Below are positions 1 to 12,128 of a stretch of DNA of 64,000 bases, in pieces; position 1 is the first letter of the stretch, and each line of letters opens with the position of its first letter. Source of the DNA: Triplophysa rosa (taxonomy: Eukaryota > Chordata > Actinopteri > Cypriniformes > Nemacheilidae); assembly GCF_024868665.1 (NCBI RefSeq), contig NC_079902.1, positions 18,281,450-18,345,449 of the forward strand. Reading direction: 5' to 3'. The translations under genes were made by a program, and so were the position numbers. The notes under the pieces were generated by a model that saw nothing but the letters and a program-made list of their open reading frames with translations, was not told the DNA's origin and did no database searches.

Positions 1-1085
1 TCAGGAAAACCAGAGACTATCCAAGGTGTGTTTTGGTGAACTGTACCTTAAAACATCAGTTGCGTGTGTATGCGTGAGTAGATATTCTGCTGTCTTACCT
101 GTGTGTTGAGTGCGTGTGTCCGTACCCAAGGTTCACTCTGAGAGTGTTTGCGTCTGGCTATGCCTGGAGCTCTTATACCCTGGCGCTGAGTCTATGAGGA
201 TTACACTGAAACAACGAAACATGTCGTATTCAGCATGTTTACAGAAAAGCCCCACATCATCAGCACAGAGTGAGAAACACAGTTCACACCGTTATATCAC
301 ACAGATTTTCTCATTTTCAGGTTTGGTTTATACTTGAATAGAATAGCAATACACATCAGCATAAACTGTACGTCACTTCATCTTGGGTGTGTATTGATAA
401 AGAGATTGATTGAATTGATTCATTTTAGGAACGTGAGAATATGTTTAAAACAATTTTAACAAAACTTAAAAAATAAAATAACTGTAAAAGATTCGCCTCA
501 TTTGCTGTATTTATATATTTTTCACAACTTATGTATTCATAATAAGCATCTTATGTATTCACAATGCATATACTACCAGTTAAAACTAATCAGATTCATG
601 CCTTAAAATTACATTTTATATGGAATCAAGTCCTACATATGAATTTATTTACATATTTGTAATACATGAGTAAGACTGGATAGCCAACAAGTGCCCAGTG
701 TACATGTGATATGTTGCAAATAAACATCCCTCGTTCAACCTTATAAAATTGGTTGAGAATGACAAAACGATTCTAGATATTAGAAAATCTCCACATTAAA
801 TTCAAGATTTACTACACAATTCCCATATTTCTGTTTGTAATGTTTCAAAATGACTTCCATGAATGAACTTTACTGCAACCACACAGTAGGCTACCTCTCA
901 GATAAACCTTTTCCCCAAATCGACACTCAGCTGGAGCAAGCTCAACTAATCCCTGTATTTTGGGCTCATTGTGGTTCCAGCGCAGGACTGCTGACCTGCA
1001 CGAACATACTGGAGCTAAACCTTTGTGTCCCCTCCTTTCATCCCAATCGCATCGCACTTGCCAGCCACCATGTGGCACTTCTATA
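1..1085. other. Left-edge stretch without a recognised gene
   Basis: AT-rich DNA with only short open frames that lack conserved sequence. Base composition becomes GC-rich after about 1080 where the crystallin promoter begins. I see no repeat family or RNA gene here. Confidence 0.5.
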
Positions 1086-1090
1086 GTATG

Positions 1091-1276
1091 TGCTGAGCTG
1101 GCGACCCTGTGGCCTGTCCCACAGAGGAGATGCGCTTCACGCGCGCCGCACTCGACGATGGCGAGGGCGCGCAAACCCGTGCGCGCACGCGGCGGCCGGT
1201 ATAAAACCGAAGCGCCAGGTTCTCTCAAAGCTCTACGCGAAACAGGCGTTCAGGCCCAAGCCTAGTGACTAAAACG
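1091..1276 (+). promoter_or_regulatory. Crystallin promoter and non-coding first exon
   Basis: A clear TATA box (TATAAAA, 1200-1206) lies in a CpG-rich stretch. It is followed about 25-30 bases later by a likely start site and a short untranslated exon ending at 1276 before a GTAAGA donor. A TGCTGAGC half-site (1091-1098) resembles half of a Maf response element, which large Maf factors use to drive lens crystallin genes. The Maf reading is inference; the TATA box and donor are seen directly. Confidence 0.6.
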
Positions 1277-1593
1277 GTAAGATGCCAAATTGAACATCAT
1301 GGGATTAAACAGTTGGCACAAATATAACACGAATGGGTACTTCACATCTAACTTATTAGTATAACAACAAAAATCATTAGTAGTTTGATTTATTATTGAG
1401 TTTTTTAAAACACATTCATTTAAATTTTGATGTGAAAATTGTGTACAAAAGTTTCCATTGTTTATAATATTATATCAGTGCATATTTAAGTAACTTAAAT
1501 CATATAACAATTTAGATTAATATTTGCATGTTATAGCCTATAACAAAATACCTTGCTTTGTTTAACAGTGTTTCAATTTTTTTAGATAATAAG

Positions 1594-2886
1594 ATGTATA
1601 GGTTCACCAGATCCCGCATGATGCAGCCCATGATCAGTTCTGGCATGGGAATGGCTCCTTTCTTCAAGGTAAACCAGGTAAATGTAAAATACATCGAATT
1701 GAACTACATGTTACAACATGGACTCTCAAAATCGTGTGCTTCTGCCTTAGGTGACCGTGTTCGAGCAGGAACACTTCCAGGGCAAATGTCAGGAGTTCAC
1801 CTCAGAGTGCTGCAACATCCAGCAGTGTGGCTTTGACAACATCCGTTCCATTCGTGTGGAGAGCGGAGCGTGAGTAAACACTGCTTGCACAGAAGATGCG
1901 TTGAGGGATCATCAGTGTATGTGGTATGAGTCATACCGTATGACTGGATGTTCTTCTTTTCGCAGCTGGGTGGGTTATGAGCACCATGACTTCCAGGGCC
2001 AGCAGTTCATCCTGGAGAGAGGAGAGTACCCCCACTGGGATGCTTACTGTGGAAACCTGTCCTACCACATGGAGAGACTCATGTCTTTTAGACCCATCTA
2101 CGGCGCTGTGAGAATCATTTTCATTTACATCATCATGCTGTGACATCTTAAAATGTGTAATATGTGTGTGTGTGTGTTTATTTGTATAATTTCGCTCTTT
2201 TTCTCACTTCAGTCTCACCAGAGCAGTCGTATGATCATGTTTGAGAAGTAGAACTTCCTGGGCCGCAGTGCTGAGCTGTGTGACGAGTCGACTACCCCTC
2301 TCTGCAGGCCATGGGATGGTGTCGCCCTGAAGTGGGCTCCATGCATGTGCAGTGTGGCGCGTAAGTGTACCCTTTCTTTCACCTTTTTATTTTCTATTAC
2401 CTTTTAATAGGAATTATTATCTATTTATTTGAATGATCTATATATCTATTTATTTCTATTATCTAGTTTTTTTATTTACAGTACTGTTCAAAATGTATGC
2501 TTTCTCCCACATTTTAGAATAGAAGTAAATTAAAAAAGTTTGTATTGTAATGAGAGAAATTGCAGTGTTGCAACGATTATATTTTATATATATTAGACAA
2601 AGTGACAGACTAACAATTCAGATTATGATACTGCAACAAGCAAAATGAACAGGATTGTTTGTCTGGTTATACCTCAACACCATTTTATACCCTTCCATCA
2701 CGAAATCTCGTGATTCTCTCCTCTACCTGTGTGTGTAGTTTTGTGTGTTACGAGTTCCCAAGCTACAGGGGCAGACAGTACATTATGGAGTGTGACAGGC
2801 ACAGCGGAGACTATCAGCACTGGAGAAACTGGGGTTCCCACAGCCAGACCCCTCAGATCCAGTCCATTCGCAGAATCCAGCACTAA
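1594..2886 (+). pseudogene. cryba1-like: Beta-A1-like crystallin, disrupted by a stop codon and a frameshift
   Basis: Beta-crystallins are structural proteins of the eye lens built from four Greek-key motifs, roughly one exon each. Coding exons: 1594-1668 (N-terminal arm starting MYRFTRSRMMQP), 1751-1869, 1966-2107, 2213-2360 and 2739-2886, all with GT/AG borders. Exons 1594-2107 and 2739-2886 are intact and closely follow the CRYBA1 pattern, e.g. GAWVGYEH, and the last exon ends QSIRRIQH. The fourth coding exon carries two lesions: an in-frame TAG at 2249-2251 where the family has Q or E before NFLGR, and five extra bases at 2285-2289 inside the ELCD-DYPSLQAM segment. That exon is 148 bases instead of the expected 143. 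Promoter, splice sites and poly(A) signals look intact, so the loss is either recent, polymorphic or an assembly error. The fish paralogue (cryba1a, 1b, 1l1, 1l2) cannot be decided here. Confidence 0.85.
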
Positions 2887-3222
2887 GAGCCCCGCCTCAC
2901 CAGGGGACACCACACCGATCACCCTGCCGCCCGACAAACACATCATACGCACACTCACACTGTTTTACTTTACGAGTGTCTTTTTATTGCTAGGAACACA
3001 ACACGCATCAAACTCTATACATACCATTTTGTCTTACACGAGGGTGTCAATCAGGTACTGACAACAGTTACTGGCTAATGTCAGGTGCTAAACAACACCC
3101 CCTGAGGTGCTACACAAACAATGCAATATAAGCTACGTTAGGCCATATCTCCTTGAGGGGATTGACTGAGAGCAGCTCAGGTGTAATGTGTAGGAGAAGA
3201 ACATCACAAACAAATAAATAAA
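2887..3222 (+). terminator. 3' UTR and poly(A) signals of the crystallin
   Basis: After the stop at 2884-2886 a short untranslated stretch leads to two overlapping AATAAA signals at 3213-3222. Position and strand fit the end of the crystallin transcript. Confidence 0.5.
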
Positions 3223-3327
3223 CTTATGTTTACTTCAATGGCTGTGTGCATTCATTGCTTGTGTGGTAGTGACGCCAGTCTTAGTAAAAGGTGCTGTGTG
3301 GAATGTGTGAGGATCTATTGACAGAAA

Positions 3328-3717
3328 TTCAATATAACATACATAACTCTCTTCAGAGGTGTATAAAGACCTTACGTAATAAAGCGTTATGTTTTTTATT
3401 ACCTTAGAATGAGCTATCTCTATCTACATACAGCACGGGTCCCCTTGCATGGAATTCCCCATGTTGTTTCTACATTAGCCCTAAACGGACAAACTGCTCT
3501 ACACACATAAATACGTCTTCGTCAAGGCCAACATTTACCGACACCTAGGGTTTTTTATTACGCATTTCATAAATACGTCTTCGGCAAAGAAACAAAAACG
3601 TGATGACATAGTGCTGTGTCAGCCATCATAGTGCTTTGAAAGGGAGGGGTGGAGTGAGCCATTGGTTGCCATTCGCAACCTCACCACTAGATGCCACTAA
3701 AGTTCATACACTGGACC
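3328..3717 (-). repeat. GGTCCAGTGT-end MITE, copy 1 (reverse orientation)
   Basis: This stretch matches the reverse complement of 52889-53277 over most of its length, including the segment about GTGTATA-AGACCTTA and the end AC-CTGGACC. An extra segment (about 3523-3570) interrupts the similarity, and the block AAATACGTCTTCG is duplicated around it. The far terminus is degraded. Confidence 0.75.
3523..3559 (+). repeat. 37-bp dispersed repeat, copy 1
   Basis: A 37-base segment beginning CAAGGCCAACATTTAC and ending in GGGTTTTTTATT occurs here, inside the MITE, and again at 3842-3878 with one difference. Confidence 0.7.
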
Positions 3718-3723
3718 TATATG

Positions 3724-3725
<2 letters not shown>

Positions 3726-3755
<30 letters not shown>
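3726..3755. repeat. (TA)n microsatellite
   Basis: About 15 uninterrupted TA units, just outside the MITE end. Confidence 0.95.
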
Positions 3756-3758
<3 letters not shown>

Positions 3759-3841
3759 GCATGTGTGGGTAGTTTTCTATCTTTATTAACTACAGCAAAA
3801 ACCAAAATAGAGCCAGATTGTTCTTCAATCTGCCTACCTGG

Positions 3842-3878
3842 CAAGGCCAACATTTACTGACACCTAGGGTTTTTTATT
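3842..3878 (+). repeat. 37-bp dispersed repeat, copy 2
   Basis: Second copy of the segment at 3523-3559, in the same orientation, with one C/T difference. Confidence 0.7.
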
Positions 3879-4219
3879 GTTTAGCTACACATAAAATACT
3901 GTTTTCACTTACCCTGTCCCCATATTTGTTTTGAACATGCTTGTTTACACACGAGAACATTAGTGGTTGGATCCATGTCTTTTATTTCTGACCATGGTTA
4001 CAAAATAGACTTAAGATGAGCAAGAAAACGTGGCTTGATTAATATCAGTCTTCTGAATTACATAGTGCGACTTATATACAAGTCAAATTATATACAAGCA
4101 ACGGTACCAAGTACCACCTGTCTTTCAGAATTTAAAATTTGCATTTCAAATATGTAGATACACATTTATTCAGAACTCTAAAGCTAAACAGTACTAAATA
4201 GACGGAAAATGAGAAAACC

Positions 4220-7200
4220 TTAATTAGAATCTAATACATCAACCTCTGCATCTTCTTCATCCTCTTCCTCTGTACTAAGCACAATATCGGCAACCAGCGG
4301 CTGCACGACAGAGGACTCGGACAAGGAGCTGGAAATCTCAACAACATCCACATCTTCTTCTGAGCTGTCGAGGGGGGTTTGTGTGTGTCCGGATTCCTCA
4401 GTGGGCAATGCAGGGTCCATTGCAGGTGAGGCAGAAGGCATGGGTGTAAAGTTTGTAAGCGTAACGTCTTCTGGGCTGCAGACCTTGGCATGACTGCTGT
4501 CTGAGGGTTCGGAGAGAGTTCACAATTAATACAATAATTGTGAGAGAATTAAAGAAACAATTCACCCAACAAAAATCATTATTCACTCATCCATTTGTTT
4601 ATTTAGAGACATTTATTCATCCTCATGTCATTCAAAACCTGTATAAGACTCCTTTAAAAGACAAGATATTTTGATAAAGTGATTTTGTGTCCAAAAAAGT
4701 CAATAGGAGGCTATGTTGTTCGGTTACCAACATTCTTCAAAACATCTTTTGTGTTCTGCTGAAGAAAGAAAATCATACAGGTTTGGATTGACATGAGTGC
4801 GAGTAAATAATGAAAGAAGTTTAATTTTGGGGTAAACTTTCCCTTTAAGAGCCAAAAAAAACACACACACTGGAAGAACAAACTATGGCAGTCTGAACAT
4901 ACACATTTGAGAAAAATGTGAAGACGGTTCTTTTAAAGCAGGTCTCTCTGAGCTCTTACCTTCTTGGCCACTTTCCCTTTCTATCTGACTTTCTGCATTC
5001 CAACTTCTGTGATCATCTTTGTTTTGTTGTTCTTTCTTTCTTTGGTTCTCCAAGAGGTTTTTCATCAATTCAAAAGCGGAAAGATCTGTCTCAGGATGGG
5101 AGTCAATGAACGTGTTCTTTGTCAACTTACTACGTTTTTTGTCTCTGTTTGTCTGAGCATGTTTATTTACAAGACCAGATTCTTCGTGACCATGCGGCTC
5201 TGAGGATTGCGACCGATCCTTTTTTGGTTTCAGACTGCAGGCACTAGGCATTCTCATGACTTTCCTCAATGCGTTCGTGACGTCGCACTTTGAGTCGATC
5301 TTGCAGCTGCTGCCTTTTTTCTCACTGCACATCTCTCGAAGTTGCTTTTTCTTCTCATTTACCAGTGACGTTTCAACTCCCTGCTTTTCCAATCTTTCTT
5401 TCTTTACTCGCCTTCTCTTTTTTGCTGGAAGCTCTTCTCTTCCTTCTTCAGGGTATTCCAGCTCCCTCTTTCGACTCTGGCTTCTGGTCATCCTGAGATT
5501 TTCAGACTTCTCACTTTGTCGTCCTTTTAGTTTCTTTACGTTCACACCTGAGGCCTCACAGGAAGATGATGGTCTGTAAGCAGAGACTTTTCGCCTTTTC
5601 TGGGATGATGCTGTTGGGCCTTGTGGTGTTGTTGTGTTCACAGAGGAAGCCCTGAAAAGGTCTCTTTCATTTCTTGTGTGTGTACCTGATGTCCCATGGA
5701 CTGTGTAGTTTTGAGCAGAATGTCGATATGCATCTGTTGTCTTAACTGTTACGTTGCTTTGTGACCCGTCTGCCATCCCATCCCAGACTTCTGAGTCACA
5801 TGCACCGATGTGTTGATCAAATGTTCTCAGAAAACTGTCGAGGATGTCGGTAAGCTCACCTTCAGGTTGCGGTTGAACCATACCGAGATCAGCAATCTTT
5901 GTTGAGGTTTGTTTTCTTGGTTGGGAATCTGCACTCATGAATCCCTCCTGAGTTCCAGAGGTGATGGGGGGCATAAAAGGAAGCTGTGCAATGACATCAT
6001 CGATAAGCCAATCCAGTGGCTGAGCGAGGCCCATCTGATTGGCTGCTGGGAGAGCGGCTGTGTGCATCTGCTGGACGGACGCTGGACGGTTTGAAGCCTT
6101 CTGCTCAGATGAGGACATTTTACGCTGAGCTGAGTTTCGAGGCAAGGGACATTTGCGGTGTCGACCTCTTTGTCGCTTGATAGGTGGAGCTTCATCCTAT
6201 CGGAAAAATTGAAGTTTTGTAATTAAAAGAAGTCGCATCAAACATTATTTCGTCTAAATCTAATGTTATTTAATTTCCCTAGGTTCAACTCTGTAACGAC
6301 ATGTAAAAATGACTTTGTAGACAGCATTTATTGTGTTATGTATTGTATTTTAATTTGACAAAATGTTTAATGCTCTTGCATATGTAAAAAGCATGGTATT
6401 AATCAATTAATAAAAGCATCTAATAAAGTCAATGTAACCTTTTATTAACATTTATGGCAAATGGTTAGTGTATCTCTGATGACAATTCCAATTGTATTTG
6501 AACTGCGGAGGAAGTTTTGAGTTCTGAAAATAATCAGTATTTTATACATCGAGCTTCTTCCTTCACGCAAATATATTTATTGATAATATATTGACATATT
6601 AAATTACTTAATATTTATTTGAAAATATATACAATAATACATTGTTAACATGTTACGATATTGAATAATACATAAGAAATTGCATTAATATGTTGCATTA
6701 TATTGTCCTGTATATTCCCATATATTTTTGTTTTCCAAAGGGGCTATTCTCCAATGAACATTAGTTTTTTTCAATGATATGACCCCTTTTAAGGCAAAAT
6801 CATATTGTCTGTAATATTAATGTCATACCTCCTGTTCTGATGTGGTGAGACACCTACCTGACCCTCTGGCTCTACGAATCTGCTCTCTGCCTGTCTCTTT
6901 TTGGCTCTGCCTCTTGTTGAAGGCCTGCCTGTCTTTCCTCCCACTTCATAAATCGCTCCTCTGCCTGGTCTCCGGTTAAGTCTCCCTTGATGTTTCAGTA
7001 CATGTCTTGAGTCTAACATCCTGCCAACTCTACCTCCACCTTGCCCAATCCCGACTGAACATGCCACTCTTCCAAACCTATGCATATGTTGTTCTATTTT
7101 TCTAATATTCCAACCCTCACTTTTAAAAGCACAATTTCCTGTCGGCCTTCCCCGTCTCGCCCGCCTTGCCGTTCCCCCAGTTTTGACGTCTCCTCTCATC

Positions 7201-8310
7201 CCTCTCTGACTTTGCCCTGTTTGCCGTGTACCCAGAGTACTGTTGGCTTTCAGGAAACAGTTGATAAAACCAGGGATATTGTTCTCAAACTCTTCTAATC
7301 CTCCCAAATCATACTCCTCACCCTGCAAAATGGCCCCCAATGTTGACTGGCCCTGACTGACCGATGGCTGTGTACCGTAACAAGGATGAGTTTGGGGTGG
7401 CGGCGGGGCACACCAGCTTTCAGGGGGGCATGCATAACCCTGTGCCGCACAGGCAGGTGCACTCACTGTGGGATACATAGAGGTTTCAGGGACCCCAGCC
7501 ATGCCAAAAGGCAACTTCTCTGGAACACCCTGGACAAGTGTTGTCAGGGTGATATCAGACAGAGTGGAGTATGGGTCGAGCACTTGGTCTGATCTCCATG
7601 ATGACAGGTCAATCACATTAACAGTTTCGACAGTCTCCTTAGGACATTCAGAGGGCAGCGTCAGAGTCGCTGTGCAGAGAATCTCAGTCTGACACTCTCT
7701 CTCCACCAATTCTTTTGTGTGCTCCGTCTGGGTTTCAGTCTGACTCCCACTATCTGCTTTACCAACGTGACGTTTGCTTCCTGCTGTAGCGTCTTGCTGA
7801 GGTATGTTGATGCCTAGTTTGCAAGCGACTGAGAGTACTTCGTCTTTGTCCTCACTAAACTGACCCGAGTATAGCAGAGTGACCAGACTGAGCAACGTGC
7901 AAGCTTCCTTGGCCTGGATCTCAATCAGCCGCTTTTGCCCGGATGATGGCATGGTTGACAGAGCGCCACGGAGCCAAGGGCTAAAGGCAGACAACACACA
8001 GCTGTGCACTGGCACAGATACACCTGGACAGGGGCAGAGAGAGAGTCAAAAACAGTGACAAAAAAAGTATATTCATATTTAGTCATCCTTTATGTCCATT
8101 CTTATTCTACACAAAATATATACGTGAGGAGTTTGGGTCAATCTTTACGTTTTCTACTACTACACAGTTTAAATATGAGAAATAATTGTAGATATGTTGT
8201 GAATACTGTTGATTTTATTAACCTTGAGTATGCAGCACAATGTCACATAACTCTGCCCTGCTCTGTTGTTTCTGCAACTCTTGCACGAGAAGTGACTCGA
8301 ACGTCAACAT
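4220..8310 (-). CDS. btbd18: BTB/POZ protein resembling BTBD18
   Basis: Four coding exons on the minus strand: 8310-8223, 8023-6858, 6196-4960 and 4500-4220. Phases close exactly, giving 923 residues. Residues about 1-90 form a BTB/POZ fold, with LCDIVLHTQG, then VPVHSCVLSAFSPWLRGAL, then LLYSGQF. It is split after residue 29 by a weak GTTAAT donor. The rest is low-complexity: a proline-rich part, an arginine/glycine-rich part, a strongly basic nuclear-localisation-like segment (KKRRRVKKERLEK) and an acidic tail (STEEEDEEDAEVDVLDSN). Two short hydrophobic-acidic motifs, EFENNIPGFINCFL and ELTDILDSFLRTFD, resemble the ELEEILDFML region of mammalian BTBD18. BTBD18 is a nuclear factor needed for transcription of pachytene piRNA loci in mouse male germ cells. 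That role here is inference from the BTB type and layout. Another long nuclear BTB protein cannot be excluded. Confidence 0.78.
4547..4849. repeat. TTAA-type MITE copy 1 (BTB gene intron)
   Basis: Degenerate copy of the abundant element in this window whose ends read AAAGGGATAGTTCACCC and GGGTGAACTATCCCTTT. It lies wholly in the last intron of the BTB gene, with a worn left end and a clear right end (CCCTTTAA). Confidence 0.75.
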
Positions 8311-9239
8311 CTTAAGACAAACAGACACAAAAGTCAAACATTCATTTTGCACAGCACTTTTTAACATTACGCAATTGTTCCGTGCAGAGGTGTCGATTTA
8401 CTCGGCACGCTTCTGAACACATGGTGGAGACAGATCTCACGAGATTTGCAAATGTACTATTTGTTAGCATATTTACTTTTTTACTATACATACTTTTCAC
8501 GCACCCACATTAACACAATTAATATCTAATTATATTCAATCATTTAAGCCAAATATGTGAAATTAGCACCAGGCTAATTAGGGGTTAATTAGTTAACGTT
8601 AGTTGGCAATGTCAAAACTATTTTAGCGAACAAAACTGACCTTTTCGACGTCTTGTACAGTAACGTTAGTGTTCCGTTGTGACATAAAATGTAACATAAA
8701 CAGATCATCCAAATTTGTCCCGTCTGTATGTGTCGAGATGACTGGGTTTTAAGAATTGTCGCGTGTACATCATAGGAACGTTTCGGGTTTGCGCACATTA
8801 GCGCCTTGTAACGGTCTGATGATGAACTGTATCTAATGTGGAAGTGTCTCTGCACATCCTGTTCCACTGCGTGAGTCTGAAAGAGGGTCAGAAATATAAA
8901 GATCATTTTTACTTGGAAAAATCGCCCCCGCTAAGTTGCTAAGGTGGCTGTTTAGTCTATGAGCGTGGTGTCAAGAAACATCTCAATTATTTGCAAATAG
9001 TTGTATTTATAAATATGAAAAAAATCAGACAAATTTGGAATAAAATACGATCAAATTTTTTATTTTTGGCAACGTAAGCACATTGGATTTCAAAACCTAA
9101 AATTGGTATTGAAATCAAATAAAACACGCTGACAGCTGTTGTTAATTGACAAGCCCGACATGCAATAACAAGCTGGTTTGAAATATCGCGAGATTTTGAC
9201 AATCCACAGAGGTCGCTTCAGCTCAGCTGATCAACCTCT
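8311..9239. promoter_or_regulatory. Shared head-to-head promoter region of the BTB gene and tmem33
   Basis: The two genes start on opposite strands about 0.9 kb apart, so this gap must hold both promoters. It contains TCGCGAGA at 9186-9193, the core of the TCTCGCGAGA element common in TATA-less housekeeping promoters, and a near-palindrome TCTCACGAGA at 8433-8442. No TATA box is evident. A pyrimidine tract ending in AG immediately before the BTB start codon (8311-8330) suggests an upstream non-coding exon for that gene. Confidence 0.5.
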
Positions 9240-9976
9240 TGTGCATATTCCGGAGTAGAACGTGTGCGCTTCGAGCGGTGGAAAAAGCTGATTTTTCACC
9301 TTCCTGCGACACTGACAACCATCTAAATATAACAGGTATTGAAGAATTATGATCATATTGTTGTCTGTCTAAATATAAATGAATTTGGTGTATTTTAGGG
9401 TTGCCAATGGCTCTAGTTAGCCTGTGTGAGAAGTTAGCATGTCGGCTACATCGTTAGCTCCCCCGGGTAATGAAGTCTTCTCGATTTTTCCTGTGTAGTT
9501 TACCTGAATTTAGTTGTTAATATAAACGATATTCTACTTTTGTCTTCAAATATAACGTTACACGTTACGAAGTCTGTAAAACGCTCAGTTTTTAAAAATC
9601 GGTAACGTTAAATGTAGCCTGATGATTTTTTTAGTTAATGGATTGTCAGCAATTTGTCCGTGATTTGTCCGGTCTAGGTGGATGTTTAGAAAGGATTTCC
9701 GTTTGCTCTGTCATAGATTGGCGTTAACAATTGTATTAAAATTGTTTAAAATTTAAGAGGGGTTCTTGTTTTAATGAGCACTATTGCTAAGAATTAATCC
9801 AGAATGGGTTAATGTTCCTTGTTTAGGTGTCTTCGCCCATCCCCACAGAGTACACAAAAAATACAAATGTTTATTTTTCTATCCTCAGCGTTAATAAACA
9901 ACTTGGGCGCATGATCTTGACATTTTTTGCTATATGTTACTTTCTCTCAGAATCTGTGTCTCACAATATCTGAAAG

Positions 9977-12128
9977 ATGGCAGACACAGAGCAAAGACCT
10001 CCTCCACCTCAAACAGGGCCTACGGTAAGGGAACTTACTTTAATCTTATTGTTAAAGTATAATTTTCTAAATATGGCCGGTTAACAATTTTTGCCAGTTC
10101 ATGTGAGAATGTTTGTGATTGTGATTTTTAAATTGATTCGTTACAGCAATTCTTGTTGAGTAACAAGCTGGAAACGGCTATGTGGCTGTCAAGACTCTTT
10201 ACCGTCTACTGTTCCATCATGTTCATTCTTCCCCTGCTTGGGTAAGTAATCTTCCATTAACGCTCTTTCACAATTTGTTCATATAGTACCAGTTCTGCAT
10301 TTAATCATCAGATGATGAGGTCTATGTAATCCATTAAATCCCCACCAGGAGATGAGGAATAATGACTATACCCATTTTTAGACATTGTGGCATTTTGCTT
10401 TTCTGAACAGTCCTCAAGCAGCTGCTAATTTCTATCAGAGGGCATTGCTGGCAAACGCCCTGACCAGTGCTCTGCGTCTGCACCAGAGACTTCCTCACTT
10501 TCAGCTGAGCAGAGCCTTCCTGGCCCAGGCCTTACAGGAGGACAGCTGCCACTATCTCCTATACTCTCTCATCTTTGTCAACTCCTACCCTATCACAAGT
10601 ATCCTTTCTCAGAATACTTCTTGCATGTAATTGGGAGCAAATGACTGAATTGTTTTAGTATTATTTGTCTTTGTGACCTTGACTTTTGTTCTCAGTGAGC
10701 ATATTTCCGGTGTTTCTCTTCTCACTTCTCCATGCCACCACCTACACCAAAAAAGTTCTCGATGTAAGTTTTTTTCCTGCATCCTTTGCCTCCCTGATGT
10801 ATGATGGTCAAAATTCCATTCTGACATTTATGTCTGTAATTATTAATTTTTTTAGACTATGGGACCCAACAGCATTATGTTTGTGAGGAACTTTCTGAAC
10901 AAGCTCTCAGCCAATCAGCAAAACATTCTCAAGTTTATTGCATGCAATGAGATTTTCTTGATGCCTGCTACAGTCTTCATGCTTTTCAGGTGAGGACTAA
11001 AAGACATCTATTTTACCCCACTTTGACTGAGTAGTTTGGTTAAATGTTTTTTAGAGGTTTAAGTTTTCAGTATGAATTTAATGATGTTTGGTTTGTGGTT
11101 CACAGTGGCCAAGGCAGCTTGCTTCAGCCCTTCATCTATTATCGATTTCTCACTCTGCGTTATACCTCAAGACGCAATCCATATTGCCGGTAAGAATTAC
11201 TGTCTATTTATATACACTTAATATTTCTATCAAAATGTGACCCATTCTGTGAAAACCAAGTCTCGCAATCAAATTTTGAGATTACGAATATCAAAGTTTC
11301 ATATTCCAGAGTATGACCCAGAGGTCGCGTTAACCGAAAATTCTCCATCATTGACAGATTTTTTTTTATACCAGTAATGGAAAAATCTGAAGGTCGTCTG
11401 TCACTTTGACACATTACAATGAGGGCAGTTTATAATTCCCCTTTTTGTCGATTTGGTTGCATCCAATCATTTCCTTTCATTAGAACGTGATCGAAGAGAT
11501 GCGTACGTTTCCCATTCATACTCATAAACTCCATCGTCCATTCAGGAAAACCCACATGTGATCGGCGGAGACTCGCGGTGCGGAGCCAGGGGCGTGTATA
11601 AAGAAGACTATGACGGATATTCTGTGATATTTTCACAGAATGTCCTTTGCATTTTGTAGAAAATGTATGTAGGAAAAAGTCAATCACAAAAAATGACTTC
11701 AGCTGGGTTTTCACAAACTGGGTCACAAATGAAAAATTAAGGGCAGTTAGTAAATAATCTAGCACCATTCAATAATTACTGCATCAAATAGTTAACTTGT
11801 TACGTTAAAAAGTGAAGTGTCTGCATTATAGTATGTAAATTGCAGAACTTTCATATTATATTAAACGTTTTAAGAATGTTGGAATTGTGTAATAGTTCGG
11901 CAGGATGATTGTAATTTTCTGTTCTGAGCATAATAAGTTTGATTTCTGTCCTGAGCATATTAACAGTTTGATTTCTGGGAACGTTTGTCTTCTGTCAGGA
12001 CTCTTTTCACTGAGCTGAGGATTTTGTTGGAGCACTTTGTGATGAAGCCCAGTTGCCCTGCCTTCTTCAGAAAGATGTGCCTAAACAGCATTGCCTTCAT
12101 CAGCCGCCTTGCCCCCACTGGGGTTTAA
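9977..12128 (+). CDS. tmem33: Transmembrane protein 33
   Basis: Seven coding exons: 9977-10024, 10147-10241, 10411-10598, 10696-10763, 10856-10989, 11106-11189 and 11999-12128. They give 248 residues, the usual TMEM33 length. An untranslated exon probably ends at 9335, and the ATG exon begins after the acceptor at 9949-9950. The protein starts MADTEQRPPPPQTGPT and ends FISRLAPTGV. Hydrophobic helices are visible near residues 30-48 (LFTVYCSIMFILPLLG), about 95-130 (YSLIFVNSYPIT to FSLLHA) and in the FLMPATVFMLF segment. TMEM33 is a multi-pass endoplasmic reticulum membrane protein of the Pom33/Kr-h1 family that influences reticulon-shaped ER tubules and the unfolded protein response. Exon 3 uses a weak GTATCC donor, but the frame closes (PIT-MSIF). 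All exons match the family, so identity is firm. Confidence 0.96.

Noticed and set aside
845..1265. Overlapping frames of about 60-130 residues on both strands upstream of the crystallin
   Set aside because: They overlap the GC-rich promoter, where stop codons are rare, and show no conserved sequence.
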